Shown here piece after piece: positions 50,272-58,396 of a DNA stretch of 64,000 bases; within the stretch, counting starts at the first letter, position 1, and each line of letters starts with the position of its first letter. Under the pieces are notes generated by a model that was not told the origin of the DNA, ran no database searches, and saw only the letters and a list, made by a program, of their open reading frames with translations. The translations under genes were made by a program, and so were the position numbers. Source of the stretch: Janthinobacterium sp. GW456P (GTDB taxonomy: Bacteria; Pseudomonadota; Gammaproteobacteria; Burkholderiales; Burkholderiaceae_D). The DNA lies in contig NZ_NEHB01000032.1 of the NCBI RefSeq assembly GCF_002127655.1, positions 1 through 64,000 on the forward strand, given 5' to 3'.

Positions 50272-51152
50272 GCGTTGTTTCCTGACTTTTCTCCGGCCAG
50301 GAAGGGCAGCAGGTGGGCGATGAACGCTTCCGGCTGTTCTTCCATGATGAAGTGGCCGCATTCGGCGACGATGGCGCCTTGCAGGATGTCCGCCTTGCCC
50401 TGCATGGTCAGCAGGGGCGCGTCATTCGTCGCGTGGTCGGCGCCGATGGCCAGCACGGGCATGGCCAGGCTCTTTTTCGCCCGTTCCAGGTTTTGCCGGA
50501 TGGTTTCGGGTATGGCGCGGTAGTAGGCGAAGCCGGCGCGCAGGGCGCCCGGCGTGGCGTAGGCGTCCGCATACACGTCGACGGCCACCTTGTCGCGGCG
50601 GTACGACCAGCGGTCGAGAATGAAGCGGATGTATTCGCGCTCCTTGCCCGCCGTGAGCATTTCCGGCAAATCGAGCACCTGGTTGAACATGAAGTGCCAC
50701 AGGAAGATGTTGTCGGACGGCGCGACAAAAATCGGTGGCGCCGGCGCCAGACCGGGAATCACGGCTTCCGTCAGCGCCAGTTTCGTCACGGCCTGCGGGA
50801 AATCGCTGGCCAGCGCATAGCCGACCCACATGCCGATGTCGTGACCGACCACATCGTATTGCGCGTGGCCCAGGGCCAGCATGGCGCGGTGCAGGGTGGC
50901 CGCCACGGTGCCCGTGTCGTAGCCATCTGCCGGGCGGCTGGAGTGGCCGCTGCCCGGCGGGTCGATGGCGATGGCCTGGTAGCCCTGGGCGGCCAGGGCC
51001 GCCATCACGTGGCGCCAGGCGTACCAGGTTTGCGGCCAGCCGGGGATCAAGAGCACGGGTTTGCCGGTGGCGGGACCAGCGATCACGCAATGCAGGCGCT
51101 GGCCGTCGAGGCGCACGTAGTCGTGGGTGAATGCCTGAGTAAAATCGTTCAT
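50268..51152 (-). CDS. Alpha/beta hydrolase, epoxide-hydrolase/haloalkane-dehalogenase-like
   Basis: The 294-residue protein has LLIPGWPQTWYAWRHVM near residue 34 (HG.P-type oxyanion region with Trp), and an aspartate nucleophile in GHDIGMWVGYALA near residue 103. The catalytic His is probably in ECGHFIMEEQPE near residue 265. Asp nucleophiles are used by epoxide hydrolases and dehalogenases. The second gene of a three-gene operon; the substrate is unknown. Confidence 0.85.
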   Translation of the reverse strand: MNDFTQAFTHDYVRLDGQRLHCVIAGPATGKPVLLIPGWPQTWYAWRHVMAALAAQGYQAIAIDPPGSGHSSRPADGYDTGTVAATLHRAMLALGHAQYDVVGHDIGMWVGYALASDFPQAVTKLALTEAVIPGLAPAPPIFVAPSDNIFLWHFMFNQVLDLPEMLTAGKEREYIRFILDRWSYRRDKVAVDVYADAYATPGALRAGFAYYRAIPETIRQNLERAKKSLAMPVLAIGADHATNDAPLLTMQGKADILQGAIVAECGHFIMEEQPEAFIAHLLPFLAGEKSGNNA

Positions 51153-51164
51153 GTTTGTCCTTGT

Positions 51165-52226
51165 TTAGTGATGCTGGATGCCCAGCAGGGTATTGATCTG
51201 CTCTGCGCTGACGGGGGCGCCGGCGAAGTCGTCGAAGATCTTGTCGGTGACGGGAATGATGTGGGCATTGATGAAGGCCACGCCTTCGCGCGCGCCCACC
51301 TCCTGGTCCTTCAGGCAGCATTCCCATTCCAGCGTCGCCCAGCCCGCGTAATCGTTCTGCGCCATTTTCGAGAAGATGGCCTTGAAATCGACCTGGCCGT
51401 CGCCCAGCGAACGGAAACGCCCGGCGCGGTTTTCCCACGACTGGTAGCCGCCGTAGATGCCTTGCCGCCCCGTCGGATTGAATTCCGCATCCTTCACATG
51501 GAACATGCGGATATGGTCCTTGTAGATATCGATGAATTCCAGGTAATTGAGCTGCTGCAGCACGAAGTGGCTGGGGTCGAACAGCATCTTGCAGCGCGGG
51601 TGGCGGCCTACGCGCTCGTAAAACATCTCGAAGCTGATGCCGTCATGCAGGTCTTCGCTCGGGTGGATTTCGTAGCAGAGGTTGACGCCCTGTTCCTCGC
51701 ACACGTCGAGGATGGGCAGCCAGCGGCGCGCCAGTTCGTCGAAGGCCGCTTCGATCAGGCCGGGCGGGCGCTGCGGGAAGGGGAACAGGTAGGGCCAGGC
51801 GAACGAGCCGGAAAACGTGCCCATGTCGGTCAGGCCCAGGCGTTTCGAGGCCATGGCCGCCAGTTTCACTTGTTCGATGGCCCATTCGGTGCGCGCGGCC
51901 GGCTGGCCGTGCAGGTGCGCCGGGGCGAAGCTGTCGCACAGCGCGTCGTAGGCCGGGTGCACGGCCACCAGCTGGCCCAGGATATGCGTCGTCAGTTCGC
52001 TGATGACGAGGCCGTGGCCCGCCAGCATGGCAACGAGGTCGTCGCAATATTGCTGGCTGTGCGCCGCTTGCGCCACGTCGAACAGGCGCGCATCCCAGGC
52101 GGGAATCTGCAGGGCCTTGAAGCCCATGCCGGCCGCCCACTCGGCGATGGCGGGCAGGGTGTTGAAGGGCGCCGTGTCGGCGGCGAATTGTGCCAGGTGC
52201 AGGCTTGGTCCTTGGATGGTTTTCAT
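51165..52226 (-). CDS. Sugar phosphate isomerase/epimerase family protein
   Basis: The 353-residue TIM-barrel protein is of the xylose-isomerase-like/AP-endonuclease-2 superfamily. Metal-binding residues are suggested by CYEIHPSEDLHDG, MLFDPSHFVLQQLNY, MFHVKDAEFNP, and ATLEWECCLKDQEVG, spaced as in inosose dehydratase/isomerase relatives. It is the first gene of the operon and follows a 30-bp dyad, probably the operator of the divergent TetR regulator. The substrate is unknown. Confidence 0.87.
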   Translation of the reverse strand: MKTIQGPSLHLAQFAADTAPFNTLPAIAEWAAGMGFKALQIPAWDARLFDVAQAAHSQQYCDDLVAMLAGHGLVISELTTHILGQLVAVHPAYDALCDSFAPAHLHGQPAARTEWAIEQVKLAAMASKRLGLTDMGTFSGSFAWPYLFPFPQRPPGLIEAAFDELARRWLPILDVCEEQGVNLCYEIHPSEDLHDGISFEMFYERVGRHPRCKMLFDPSHFVLQQLNYLEFIDIYKDHIRMFHVKDAEFNPTGRQGIYGGYQSWENRAGRFRSLGDGQVDFKAIFSKMAQNDYAGWATLEWECCLKDQEVGAREGVAFINAHIIPVTDKIFDDFAGAPVSAEQINTLLGIQHH

Positions 52227-52233
52227 ATCGGTT

Positions 52234-52263
52234 CCTATTGTTTGTCGATTGACAAAGAATAGG
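52234..52263. promoter_or_regulatory. 30-bp TetR-type operator
   Basis: CCTATTGTTTGTC (52234-52246) and GACAAAGAATAGG (52251-52263) are 13-base arms around GATT with a single mismatched pair. The dyad ends seven bases upstream of the epimerase-like gene and lies between it and the divergent TetR gene, so the regulator probably represses the operon and possibly itself. Confidence 0.7.
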
Positions 52264-52366
52264 CGAAATTGTTGGCGCGGTCAAGCCCGTGATGCAAAAT
52301 AAATCGGGAACGCGCCGCGGGCGCCAGGCGTTATACTGGCCGCCACTTCGCAAGCAGAGGATCAAA

Positions 52367-52975
52367 ATGGCAGGAAGACCGAGGGAATTCGACCGCGCGC
52401 TGGCGCTGGCAAAAGCGCGCGACGCGTTCTGGACGCGCGGCTACGAGGGGGTGTCGATGGCCGACCTGGTGGCGGCGCTGGGCATCGCCTCGGCGCGCAT
52501 CTATGCGGCGTTCGGCTCGAAGGAGCAGCTGTTCCGCGAAGCCGTGGAATTGTACGAAACGGGAGAAGGCGCGTTTGCCGTGCACGCGCTGGCGGCCAGC
52601 CTGAACGTGCGCGACGCGGTGGCGCGCATGTTGGAAGAAGCCGTGCTGCTGTACACGCGCAGCGGCCAGCCGCAAGGATGCATGGTGGTCACGGCCGCCA
52701 CGAACACGAGCGCGGAAAACGCGGGCATCGCCGACTGGCTGGCGCAGCACCGCCGCGCGCGCACGCAAGCCGTCATCGAGCGCCTGCGCGCGGCGCAGCT
52801 GGCGGGAGAGTTAAAAGCGGAGGCGGACGTGCAGGCGCTGGGTGATTATTATGCGGCCTTGCTGCACGGTTTGTCGGTGCAGGCGCGCGACGGCATTCCG
52901 GCCGAACGGCTGCTGGCGCTGATTGCGCCGGCGATGGCGCCATTGGCGCTGGAAATGCAAAAACAGACTATCTAA
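52367..52975 (+). CDS. TetR/AcrR-family transcriptional regulator
   Basis: The 202-residue regulator has an N-terminal helix-turn-helix at about residues 10-55 (ALAKARDAFWTRGYEGVSMADLVAALGIASARIYAAFGSKEQLF, in its usual form) and a TetR_C-type ligand domain with a CMV motif (QGCMVVTAATNTSAEN). Start at 52367 with AGAGG upstream; the frame open to 52289 is promoter DNA. Divergent from the hydrolase/epimerase operon, which it likely controls through the 52234-52263 dyad. Confidence 0.9.
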   Translation: MAGRPREFDRALALAKARDAFWTRGYEGVSMADLVAALGIASARIYAAFGSKEQLFREAVELYETGEGAFAVHALAASLNVRDAVARMLEEAVLLYTRSGQPQGCMVVTAATNTSAENAGIADWLAQHRRARTQAVIERLRAAQLAGELKAEADVQALGDYYAALLHGLSVQARDGIPAERLLALIAPAMAPLALEMQKQTI

Positions 52976-52991
52976 GCGCTAGTGACGGTGC

Positions 52992-53363
52992 TTAAGTCTT
53001 GACGTCGATCAGGCTGCCCAGTGCCTGGTCGGCCGCCTTGACGACATTCGCCGATAAATTAAAACCGGCCTTGTAGACCAGGTTATCGGTCAGCTCCGAC
53101 GCCAGGCCGACGCCGTTCGGCCGGCTTTCGGCCGCCTTGGCCGCGGTCGCATTGGCGCCGCTGACGCTTTCCGTGGCGGCCAGCTTGCGCCCTTCGACAG
53201 AGAGGGTGACGCCCGTGCCGGCCGGGCTGGCTTCCTGGAACTGGGCTTGTTGCGGCTGGAAGCCCGGCGTATTTGCATTGGCGATATTGTTGGCGGCCAC
53301 ATCCAGCGCGCGCTGGTTGGCGGTCAGCCCCGAGGTGCCGGTGGTAAGGGCGGATATGGACAT
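52992..53363 (-). CDS. Orphan flagellar basal-body rod-like protein
   Basis: The 123-residue protein begins SALTTGTSGLTANQRALDVAANNIANANTPGF, in part the classic rod/hook N-terminal motif (ALDVAANNIANANTPG), and ends with a C-terminal helix (VYKAGFNLSANVVKAADQALGSL) as in FlgC-like proteins. It is not in a flagellar cluster. It may be a FlgC paralogue or a structural component of a second appendage. Confidence 0.8.
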   Translation of the reverse strand: MSISALTTGTSGLTANQRALDVAANNIANANTPGFQPQQAQFQEASPAGTGVTLSVEGRKLAATESVSGANATAAKAAESRPNGVGLASELTDNLVYKAGFNLSANVVKAADQALGSLIDVKT

Positions 53364-53401
53364 GGCGACTCCTTCAGAAGGCTTCCAGTTTACTCCCGCC
53401 A

Positions 53402-53442
53402 GCGGAAAAAGTGTGGTGGTCTAAAGCAACAATTTTTTCCGC
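53402..53442. promoter_or_regulatory. Inverted repeat upstream of rod-like gene
   Basis: GCGGAAAAA (53402-53410) and TTTTTCCGC (53434-53442) are perfect 9-base arms 23 bases apart in the region between the rod-like gene and the divergent secreted hydrolase. Role unknown. Confidence 0.35.
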
Positions 53443-53487
53443 AGGTGCTTGCCGCAAAAAATAGGTGCGTCACGTAATTTTTTTATA

Positions 53488-53516
53488 TTGTTCTGTGGCA
53501 TTTCACTGTCTAGACT
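53488..53516 (+). promoter_or_regulatory. Possible promoter of the secreted hydrolase gene
   Basis: TTGTTC (53488-53493), 17 bases, TAGACT (53511-53516) in an AT-rich patch. If real, transcription would begin near 53523, after the first in-frame TTG, and so supports the later non-ATG start at 53545. Confidence 0.35.
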
Positions 53517-53544
53517 GGCAGGGAAGTCATCCACGGAGTCCGTC

Positions 53545-54720
53545 ATTTTCCACCTGCTTCGCCCCATTTTGCTGGGTTTTTTGCTCAGCCTGCCTTGCCT
53601 GCCCCTGAAAGCCCAGCTTGTTCCCTCGCAGCTACCGCTCGATGCGCGCCTGAACGAGCAGGTGATCATGGTGCCGGCCGGCGACGGCTTGCGCGAGACG
53701 CTGGAAACGACGGTGTTCCGTCCCCCCGGCCCCGGCCCGTTCCCGCTGCTGCTGATGAACCACGGCAAGCAGGCCGGTCCCGCCCGGCTGCAGCAGCGCG
53801 AGCGCTTTATCTATATGGCCACCGAATTCGTGCGCCGCGGCTATGCCGTGATGCTGCCCATGCGCGCCGGCTTTGCCCGCTCCACGGGCGCCTACCGCGA
53901 TGCCGGCTGCGACATGCTGGGCAACGCCCAGGGCCAGGCGCGCGACATGCTGGCCGCGCTGGCGTATGCGCGCCGCCAGAGCTGGGTCGACCCGCAGCGC
54001 ATCGTCGTCGCGGGGCAGTCGTATGGCGGCATGGCGGCGCTGGCGCTGGCCACCCGGATGGTGCCCGGCGTGCGCGGCGTGCTCAATTTTTCCGGCGGCC
54101 TGCGCGTCGACATGCCGGGCTGCGACTGGCAAGGGGCGCTGGCCAAGACCTTCGCCACCCTGGGCGCCTACAACCACATTCCCAGCCTGTGGCTGTATGG
54201 CGCCAACGATTCCTACTTCGGGCCGGTCCTGGCGCAGCGCCTGTTCCGCTCATTCACGGGATCTGGCGGGCAGGCGCAACTGCTCGCCTACGGCCCGTTC
54301 AAGCGCGATGCCCACCTGACCCTGGGCAGCCGCGACGGGGTGGCCGTGTGGCTGCCGGCCACCGAACGCTTCCTGCAGAAGATCGGCATGCCGGTGCGCC
54401 AGGTCTACCGCGTGGCCGATGCGCCATCGCCGCCCGCCACGCATTTCGCGCCGCAGGACGATATCGCCGCCGTGCCCTACCTGGAAGAGCAGGGCCGCGC
54501 GGCCTACCGCGACTTCCTCGAGAAAACCGCGCCGCGCGCCTTTGCCCTGTCGGCCAGCGGGGCCTGGGGCTGGGCCGAGGAGGGCGAAAGCCCCGACGTG
54601 CGCGCGCTGGCGTCGTGCCAGCGCCGCAGCAGCCTGCCGTGCCAGCTGTATTCGGTCGATGAAAGCGTTGTTTGGCCGGTCGGCGGCGCCAGCGCGGGCG
54701 CCGCCGGCGGGGCGCAATAG
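53545..54720 (+). CDS. Secreted alpha/beta hydrolase (dienelactone-hydrolase/prolyl-oligopeptidase-like)
   Basis: The protein has about 391 residues from this start, with a signal peptide (LLRPILLGFLLSLPCLPLKAQ in essence, residues 4-24) and a hydrolase fold with nucleophile GQSYGGMAALALA near residue 155 and a C-terminal extension of about 120 residues. No ATG or GTG lies in frame. ATT at 53545 has GGAG six bases upstream and would give an ideal signal peptide; TTG at 53449 or 53569 and CTG at 53554 are alternatives. It acts in the periplasm or outside the cell. The substrate is unknown. Confidence 0.78.
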   Translation: MFHLLRPILLGFLLSLPCLPLKAQLVPSQLPLDARLNEQVIMVPAGDGLRETLETTVFRPPGPGPFPLLLMNHGKQAGPARLQQRERFIYMATEFVRRGYAVMLPMRAGFARSTGAYRDAGCDMLGNAQGQARDMLAALAYARRQSWVDPQRIVVAGQSYGGMAALALATRMVPGVRGVLNFSGGLRVDMPGCDWQGALAKTFATLGAYNHIPSLWLYGANDSYFGPVLAQRLFRSFTGSGGQAQLLAYGPFKRDAHLTLGSRDGVAVWLPATERFLQKIGMPVRQVYRVADAPSPPATHFAPQDDIAAVPYLEEQGRAAYRDFLEKTAPRAFALSASGAWGWAEEGESPDVRALASCQRRSSLPCQLYSVDESVVWPVGGASAGAAGGAQ

Positions 54721-54831
54721 GCCGCCGCGCACGATAGTTGTCGCCGAAACGGGGGATGGGCGAATATACTAGGGGAAAAGGGAAGCCTTGCGCTCCCCAT
54801 CCGCCCTTATCATCAGCGAGAATTCACCCTT

Positions 54832-56331
54832 ATGGCGTCATCCCCAGAAAACCTCAGCATGGCCGTGTTTTGCGACTTCGAGAACGTCGCGCTCGGCGTG
54901 CGAGATGCAAATTACGAAAAATTCGATATCAAGCCCATCCTCGAACGCTTGCTGCTGAAGGGCAGCATCGTTGTCAAGAAGGCATATTGCGACTGGGACC
55001 GTTATAAAAGTTTCAAGGGCACCATGCATGAGGCGAACTTCGAACTGATCGAAATTCCCCACGTGCGCCAGTCCGGCAAGAATTCGGCCGACATCCGCCT
55101 GGTCGTCGATGCGCTGGACCTGTGCTACACCAAGGCCCATGTGAACACCTTCGTCATCATCAGCGGCGATTCCGACTTTTCGCCGCTGGTGTCGAAACTG
55201 CGCGAAAACGCCAAGCAGGTGATCGGCGTGGGCGTCAAGCAGTCGACTTCCGACCTGCTGGTGGCCAATTGCGACGAATTCATTTTCTACGATGATCTGG
55301 TGCGCGAGAGCCGCCGCACGGCCGCCAAGCGCGACGCGCGCGAAGCCCCGGCGGCCAAGCGCTCGCCCGACGAAGAAGTGCGCCGCAAGGAAAAATACGA
55401 GTCGCGCAAGACGGAAGCGATCGAGATGGCCGTCGCTACCTTCGACGCGCTGGTGTCCGAACGGGGCGACAGCGGCAAGATCTGGGCCTCGATGCTGAAA
55501 GAGGCGATCAAGCGCCGCAAGCCGGACTTCAGCGAATCGTATTACGGTTTCCGCACCTTCGGCAACCTGCTGGAAGAAGCGCAGACGCGCGGCTTGCTGG
55601 AATTTGGCCGCGACGAGAAATCGGGCGCCTATGTCTACCGCAGCAGCGGCCTTGTGCCTGTCGCGGCGCCCGTGAACGGGGAAGCCGCCAGCGAAGCCAT
55701 CGTCGCCGGCGGCGAAGCCGGCGCGACGTCGGAAGAGGGCAATCACCGCGATGGCGGCAGCCGCCGCGATTCGCGCCGCAATGGCCGTGGCGGCCGCAAG
55801 CAGAACGAGCAGCGCCGCGGCGAGTCCGCGCCACAGGCTTTCGTGCCGGTAGCCGATGCTGAATCGGCTGTCGTCGAGCAGTATGCGCGCGCGCCGCAGC
55901 CCGAGATCGTGCATGAAGTGGCCGAAGCCGCGGTCGAGGTCGTGGCGGAAGAGGGCAACGCCAAGCGCGGTTCGCGCCGCAATGGCCGTGGCGGCCGCAA
56001 GAATGGCGATGGCGCACGTGAAGCGCGCGCCGAGGCCGTCGAGGTGGCGGTGGTGGAAGTCATGCCTGCGCCCGTGCCTGAACCTGTGGCCGAAGTGATC
56101 GTGGAAGCGGCCGCCGAAGCGAAGACTAAGGCCAAGCCGCGCACGCCGGCCCGCAAGGCGGCAGCGGCGAAGAAGCCGGCCAAAAAGGCGGCTGAAGCCG
56201 TGGCGGAAGTGGCGCCTGTGATTGAGGCGGCGCCGGTGGAAGTGGCCGTCGTGGCGGAAGACAAGCCTGCCAAGGCGCCGCGCAAGACCCCGGCGCGCCG
56301 TCCCGCGCGCAAGAAGGCCGAAGCTGCCTGA
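54832..56331 (+). CDS. NYN-domain and OST-HTH/LOTUS protein with basic Ala/Lys tail
   Basis: The 499-residue protein has three parts. Residues 9-155 form a PIN-like NYN ribonuclease domain with acidic residues D15, D113 and D115 (CDFEN and SGDSDF). Residues about 195-270 look like an OST-HTH/LOTUS RNA-binding domain (WASMLKEAIKRRKPDFSESYYGFRTFGNLL). From about 300 the sequence alternates RRNGRGGRK boxes with acidic stretches and ends in a histone-H1-like AAAKKPAKKAAE/ARRPARKKAEAA tail. It probably cuts or binds RNA in the cytoplasm. It is monocistronic. Confidence 0.88.
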   Translation: MASSPENLSMAVFCDFENVALGVRDANYEKFDIKPILERLLLKGSIVVKKAYCDWDRYKSFKGTMHEANFELIEIPHVRQSGKNSADIRLVVDALDLCYTKAHVNTFVIISGDSDFSPLVSKLRENAKQVIGVGVKQSTSDLLVANCDEFIFYDDLVRESRRTAAKRDAREAPAAKRSPDEEVRRKEKYESRKTEAIEMAVATFDALVSERGDSGKIWASMLKEAIKRRKPDFSESYYGFRTFGNLLEEAQTRGLLEFGRDEKSGAYVYRSSGLVPVAAPVNGEAASEAIVAGGEAGATSEEGNHRDGGSRRDSRRNGRGGRKQNEQRRGESAPQAFVPVADAESAVVEQYARAPQPEIVHEVAEAAVEVVAEEGNAKRGSRRNGRGGRKNGDGAREARAEAVEVAVVEVMPAPVPEPVAEVIVEAAAEAKTKAKPRTPARKAAAAKKPAKKAAEAVAEVAPVIEAAPVEVAVVAEDKPAKAPRKTPARRPARKKAEAA

Positions 56332-56466
56332 TAGTTTGAGCAGGAATAGCGGGGTGGCAATCGCATGCGCCCCGGCTTTCCCGACCCTTGCCTTGCGCAA
56401 ACCGCGCACCCCGATCTCCCCAAGCGTGTAGGATGAGCCTGTTTTTAACGCAGCGGGCGGTCAGGC

Positions 56467-57084
56467 ATGTACCACGGTGAACGGTTCAACAGCATTTCCC
56501 ATACGGTGGGCGCCGCGCTGGCGGCCATCGGCGGCGTCATCCTGATCGTCGCGGCGGCCCGCACGGGCGACCCCTGGAAAATCGTCAGCTGCAGCGTGTA
56601 TGCGGCCATGCTGCTGACCTTGTACCTGACTTCCACCCTGTACCACAGCGTGCGCGGCAAGGCCAAGGCCGTGCTGCAGCGGCTCGACCATTGCGCCATC
56701 TACCTGCTCATCGCGGGCACCTACACGCCCTTCATGCTGGTGACCCTGCGCGGACCGTGGGGCTGGTCGCTGTTCGGCGTCGTCTGGGGCCTGGCCCTGT
56801 TTGGCATCGTGCAGGAATATGTGTACGCGAAAGGCGCGCGCATCCTGTCGCTGGTGATTTACGTGGCCATGGGCTGGCTGATCGTCATCGGCATCAAGCC
56901 GCTGCTGGCCGCGCTCGAGTGGAACGGCTTCCTGTGGCTGGTGGCGGGCGGCCTCTGCTACACGGGCGGCATCGCTTTTTACGCCACTGACCACAAGCTG
57001 CGCCATGGCCACGGCATCTGGCATTTGTTCGTGCTGGCCGGCAGTAGCTGCCATTTTATCGCCATTTTGTTCTACGTTGCCTGA
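56467..57084 (+). CDS. trhA: Hemolysin III / TrhA family (PAQR) membrane protein
   Basis: The 205-residue protein has seven hydrophobic segments. PAQR metal-site residues are seen in TSTLYHSVRGKAKAVLQRLDH near residue 58 and GIWHLFVLAGSSCHFIAIL at the end, plus YLLIAGTYTPFML. The family includes the membrane fluidity-linked TrhA/YqfA proteins; a true haemolysin role is doubtful. It is monocistronic. Confidence 0.9.
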   Translation: MYHGERFNSISHTVGAALAAIGGVILIVAAARTGDPWKIVSCSVYAAMLLTLYLTSTLYHSVRGKAKAVLQRLDHCAIYLLIAGTYTPFMLVTLRGPWGWSLFGVVWGLALFGIVQEYVYAKGARILSLVIYVAMGWLIVIGIKPLLAALEWNGFLWLVAGGLCYTGGIAFYATDHKLRHGHGIWHLFVLAGSSCHFIAILFYVA

Positions 57085-57110
57085 CATAGCGCGCAGCCGG
57101 GCCAGGCTAC

Positions 57111-57138
57111 CTGACTATTGCGCGCAATCCATTATAAT
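57111..57138 (+). promoter_or_regulatory. Sigma-70-like promoter of the LysR gene
   Basis: CTGACT (57111-57116), a 16-base spacer and a perfect TATAAT (57133-57138), 27 bases before the ATG of the regulator. Confidence 0.5.
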
Positions 57139-57165
57139 GCCCTGATCTGTGAAACAAGGGCAAGA

Positions 57166-58047
57166 ATGGACATCAACTCGGACGACCTGAAAATCTTCGT
57201 CACCGTCATCGACAGCGGCACCCTGAGCGCGGCCGCCGTGCACCTGGGGCAAACCACGTCGGGCGTCAGCCGCGCCCTGTCCCGGCTGGAAGACAAGCTG
57301 GCCACGTCGCTGCTGACGCGCACCACGCGGCGCATGGAGCTGACGGAAGAGGGGCAGCTGTTCCTCGACAAGGCGCGCGCCATCCTCGCCTCGATGGAAG
57401 ACGTGGAAGAGTCGATCCGCATCCGCCGCCAGAAGCCGGCCGGCCGGCTGTGCGTCGATGCGGCGTCTCCCTTCATGCTCCATTGCGTGGTGCCGCACGT
57501 GGCCGAATTTCGCGCCATGTACCCGGACATCCGCCTGGAGCTGACCAGCAACGACCAGATCGCCGACCTGCTCGAGCACCGCACCGATATCGCCATCCGC
57601 ATCGGCGCGCTGGTCGACTCGACCCTGCACGCGCGCGCGCTGACCGCCAGCCCGCTGCACGTGCTGGCCACGCCCGCCTACCTGGCGCGCCACGGCGAAC
57701 CGGCCACGCCGGAAGCGCTGGCCGGCCATGCGCTGCTGGGCTTTGCCCAGTACGACCTGGGCAACAACTGGCCACTGCGTCACGAAGCGGGCAACAGCCT
57801 GCAGATCGTGCCCGCGCTGGCCGCCTCCAGCGGCGAAACCCTGCGCCAGCTGGCCCTGCACGACCAGGGCATCGTCTGCCTGTCCGACTTCATGACGCGT
57901 GACGATATCGCCGCCGGCCGCCTGGTCAAGGTGCTGCAGCCGTTCTCCACCGGCTACCGCCAGCAGATCCACGCCGTGTACTACCGCAACACGCAGCTGG
58001 CGCAGCGCATCAGCTGTTTCCTCGAATTCCTGCAGCACAAGCTGTAA
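57166..58047 (+). CDS. LysR-family transcriptional regulator
   Basis: The 293-residue protein has an N-terminal winged helix (DDLKIFVTVIDSGTLSAAAVHLGQTTSGVSRALSRLE, from residue 5) and a LysR substrate domain (DIRLELTSNDQIADLLEHRTDIAIRIG near residue 118). The subgroup is that of many CrgA/DmlR-like regulators with a metabolic role. The start at 57166 has AAGGG upstream. No divergent partner gene is present, so the target is unclear. Confidence 0.9.
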   Translation: MDINSDDLKIFVTVIDSGTLSAAAVHLGQTTSGVSRALSRLEDKLATSLLTRTTRRMELTEEGQLFLDKARAILASMEDVEESIRIRRQKPAGRLCVDAASPFMLHCVVPHVAEFRAMYPDIRLELTSNDQIADLLEHRTDIAIRIGALVDSTLHARALTASPLHVLATPAYLARHGEPATPEALAGHALLGFAQYDLGNNWPLRHEAGNSLQIVPALAASSGETLRQLALHDQGIVCLSDFMTRDDIAAGRLVKVLQPFSTGYRQQIHAVYYRNTQLAQRISCFLEFLQHKL

Positions 58048-58070
58048 GGCTGGCTATGAAGGAGCATGGC

Positions 58071-58316
58071 ATGGAGTGTCCCACCTGCGGCGAATATGGC
58101 GACCTGATGCGCGCGAGCATCAAAAAAACGGGGCAGCAGGTGATCGTCTGCACGGAGTGCGATGCACTATGGGAGCATCCGGAGATGCGGATCACGGCCG
58201 ACAGAATTCGGGATGTCGGGACGTTTCTTACCGAGGCAGGGCTGCATGCCGGCTGGGATGAGTTCGAGATCGGGGCGAGGCTGCCTGCGCCAGGAGTGCC
58301 TGCAATAAAACCGTGA
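58071..58316 (+). CDS. Small zinc-ribbon-like hypothetical protein
   Basis: An 81-residue protein with two CxxC pairs (CPTC at residues 3-6 and CTEC at about 28-31), suggesting one structural zinc. The second half is polar and helical. AAGGAG upstream favours this ATG over one at 58056. It follows the LysR gene by 23 bases and may be in the same transcript. Function unknown. Confidence 0.65.
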   Translation: MECPTCGEYGDLMRASIKKTGQQVIVCTECDALWEHPEMRITADRIRDVGTFLTEAGLHAGWDEFEIGARLPAPGVPAIKP

Positions 58317-58396
58317 TGCCTTGCGTGAGAAAGTGTGCATTTTTTATTATATAGGCCATGTTAGCATGTTACAACTTAGAACATTGCAAAAAAAAC

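Noticed and set aside
54737-54773. TTGTCG ... TATACT as promoter of the NYN gene
   Set aside because: The spacer is about 21 bases, outside the normal range.
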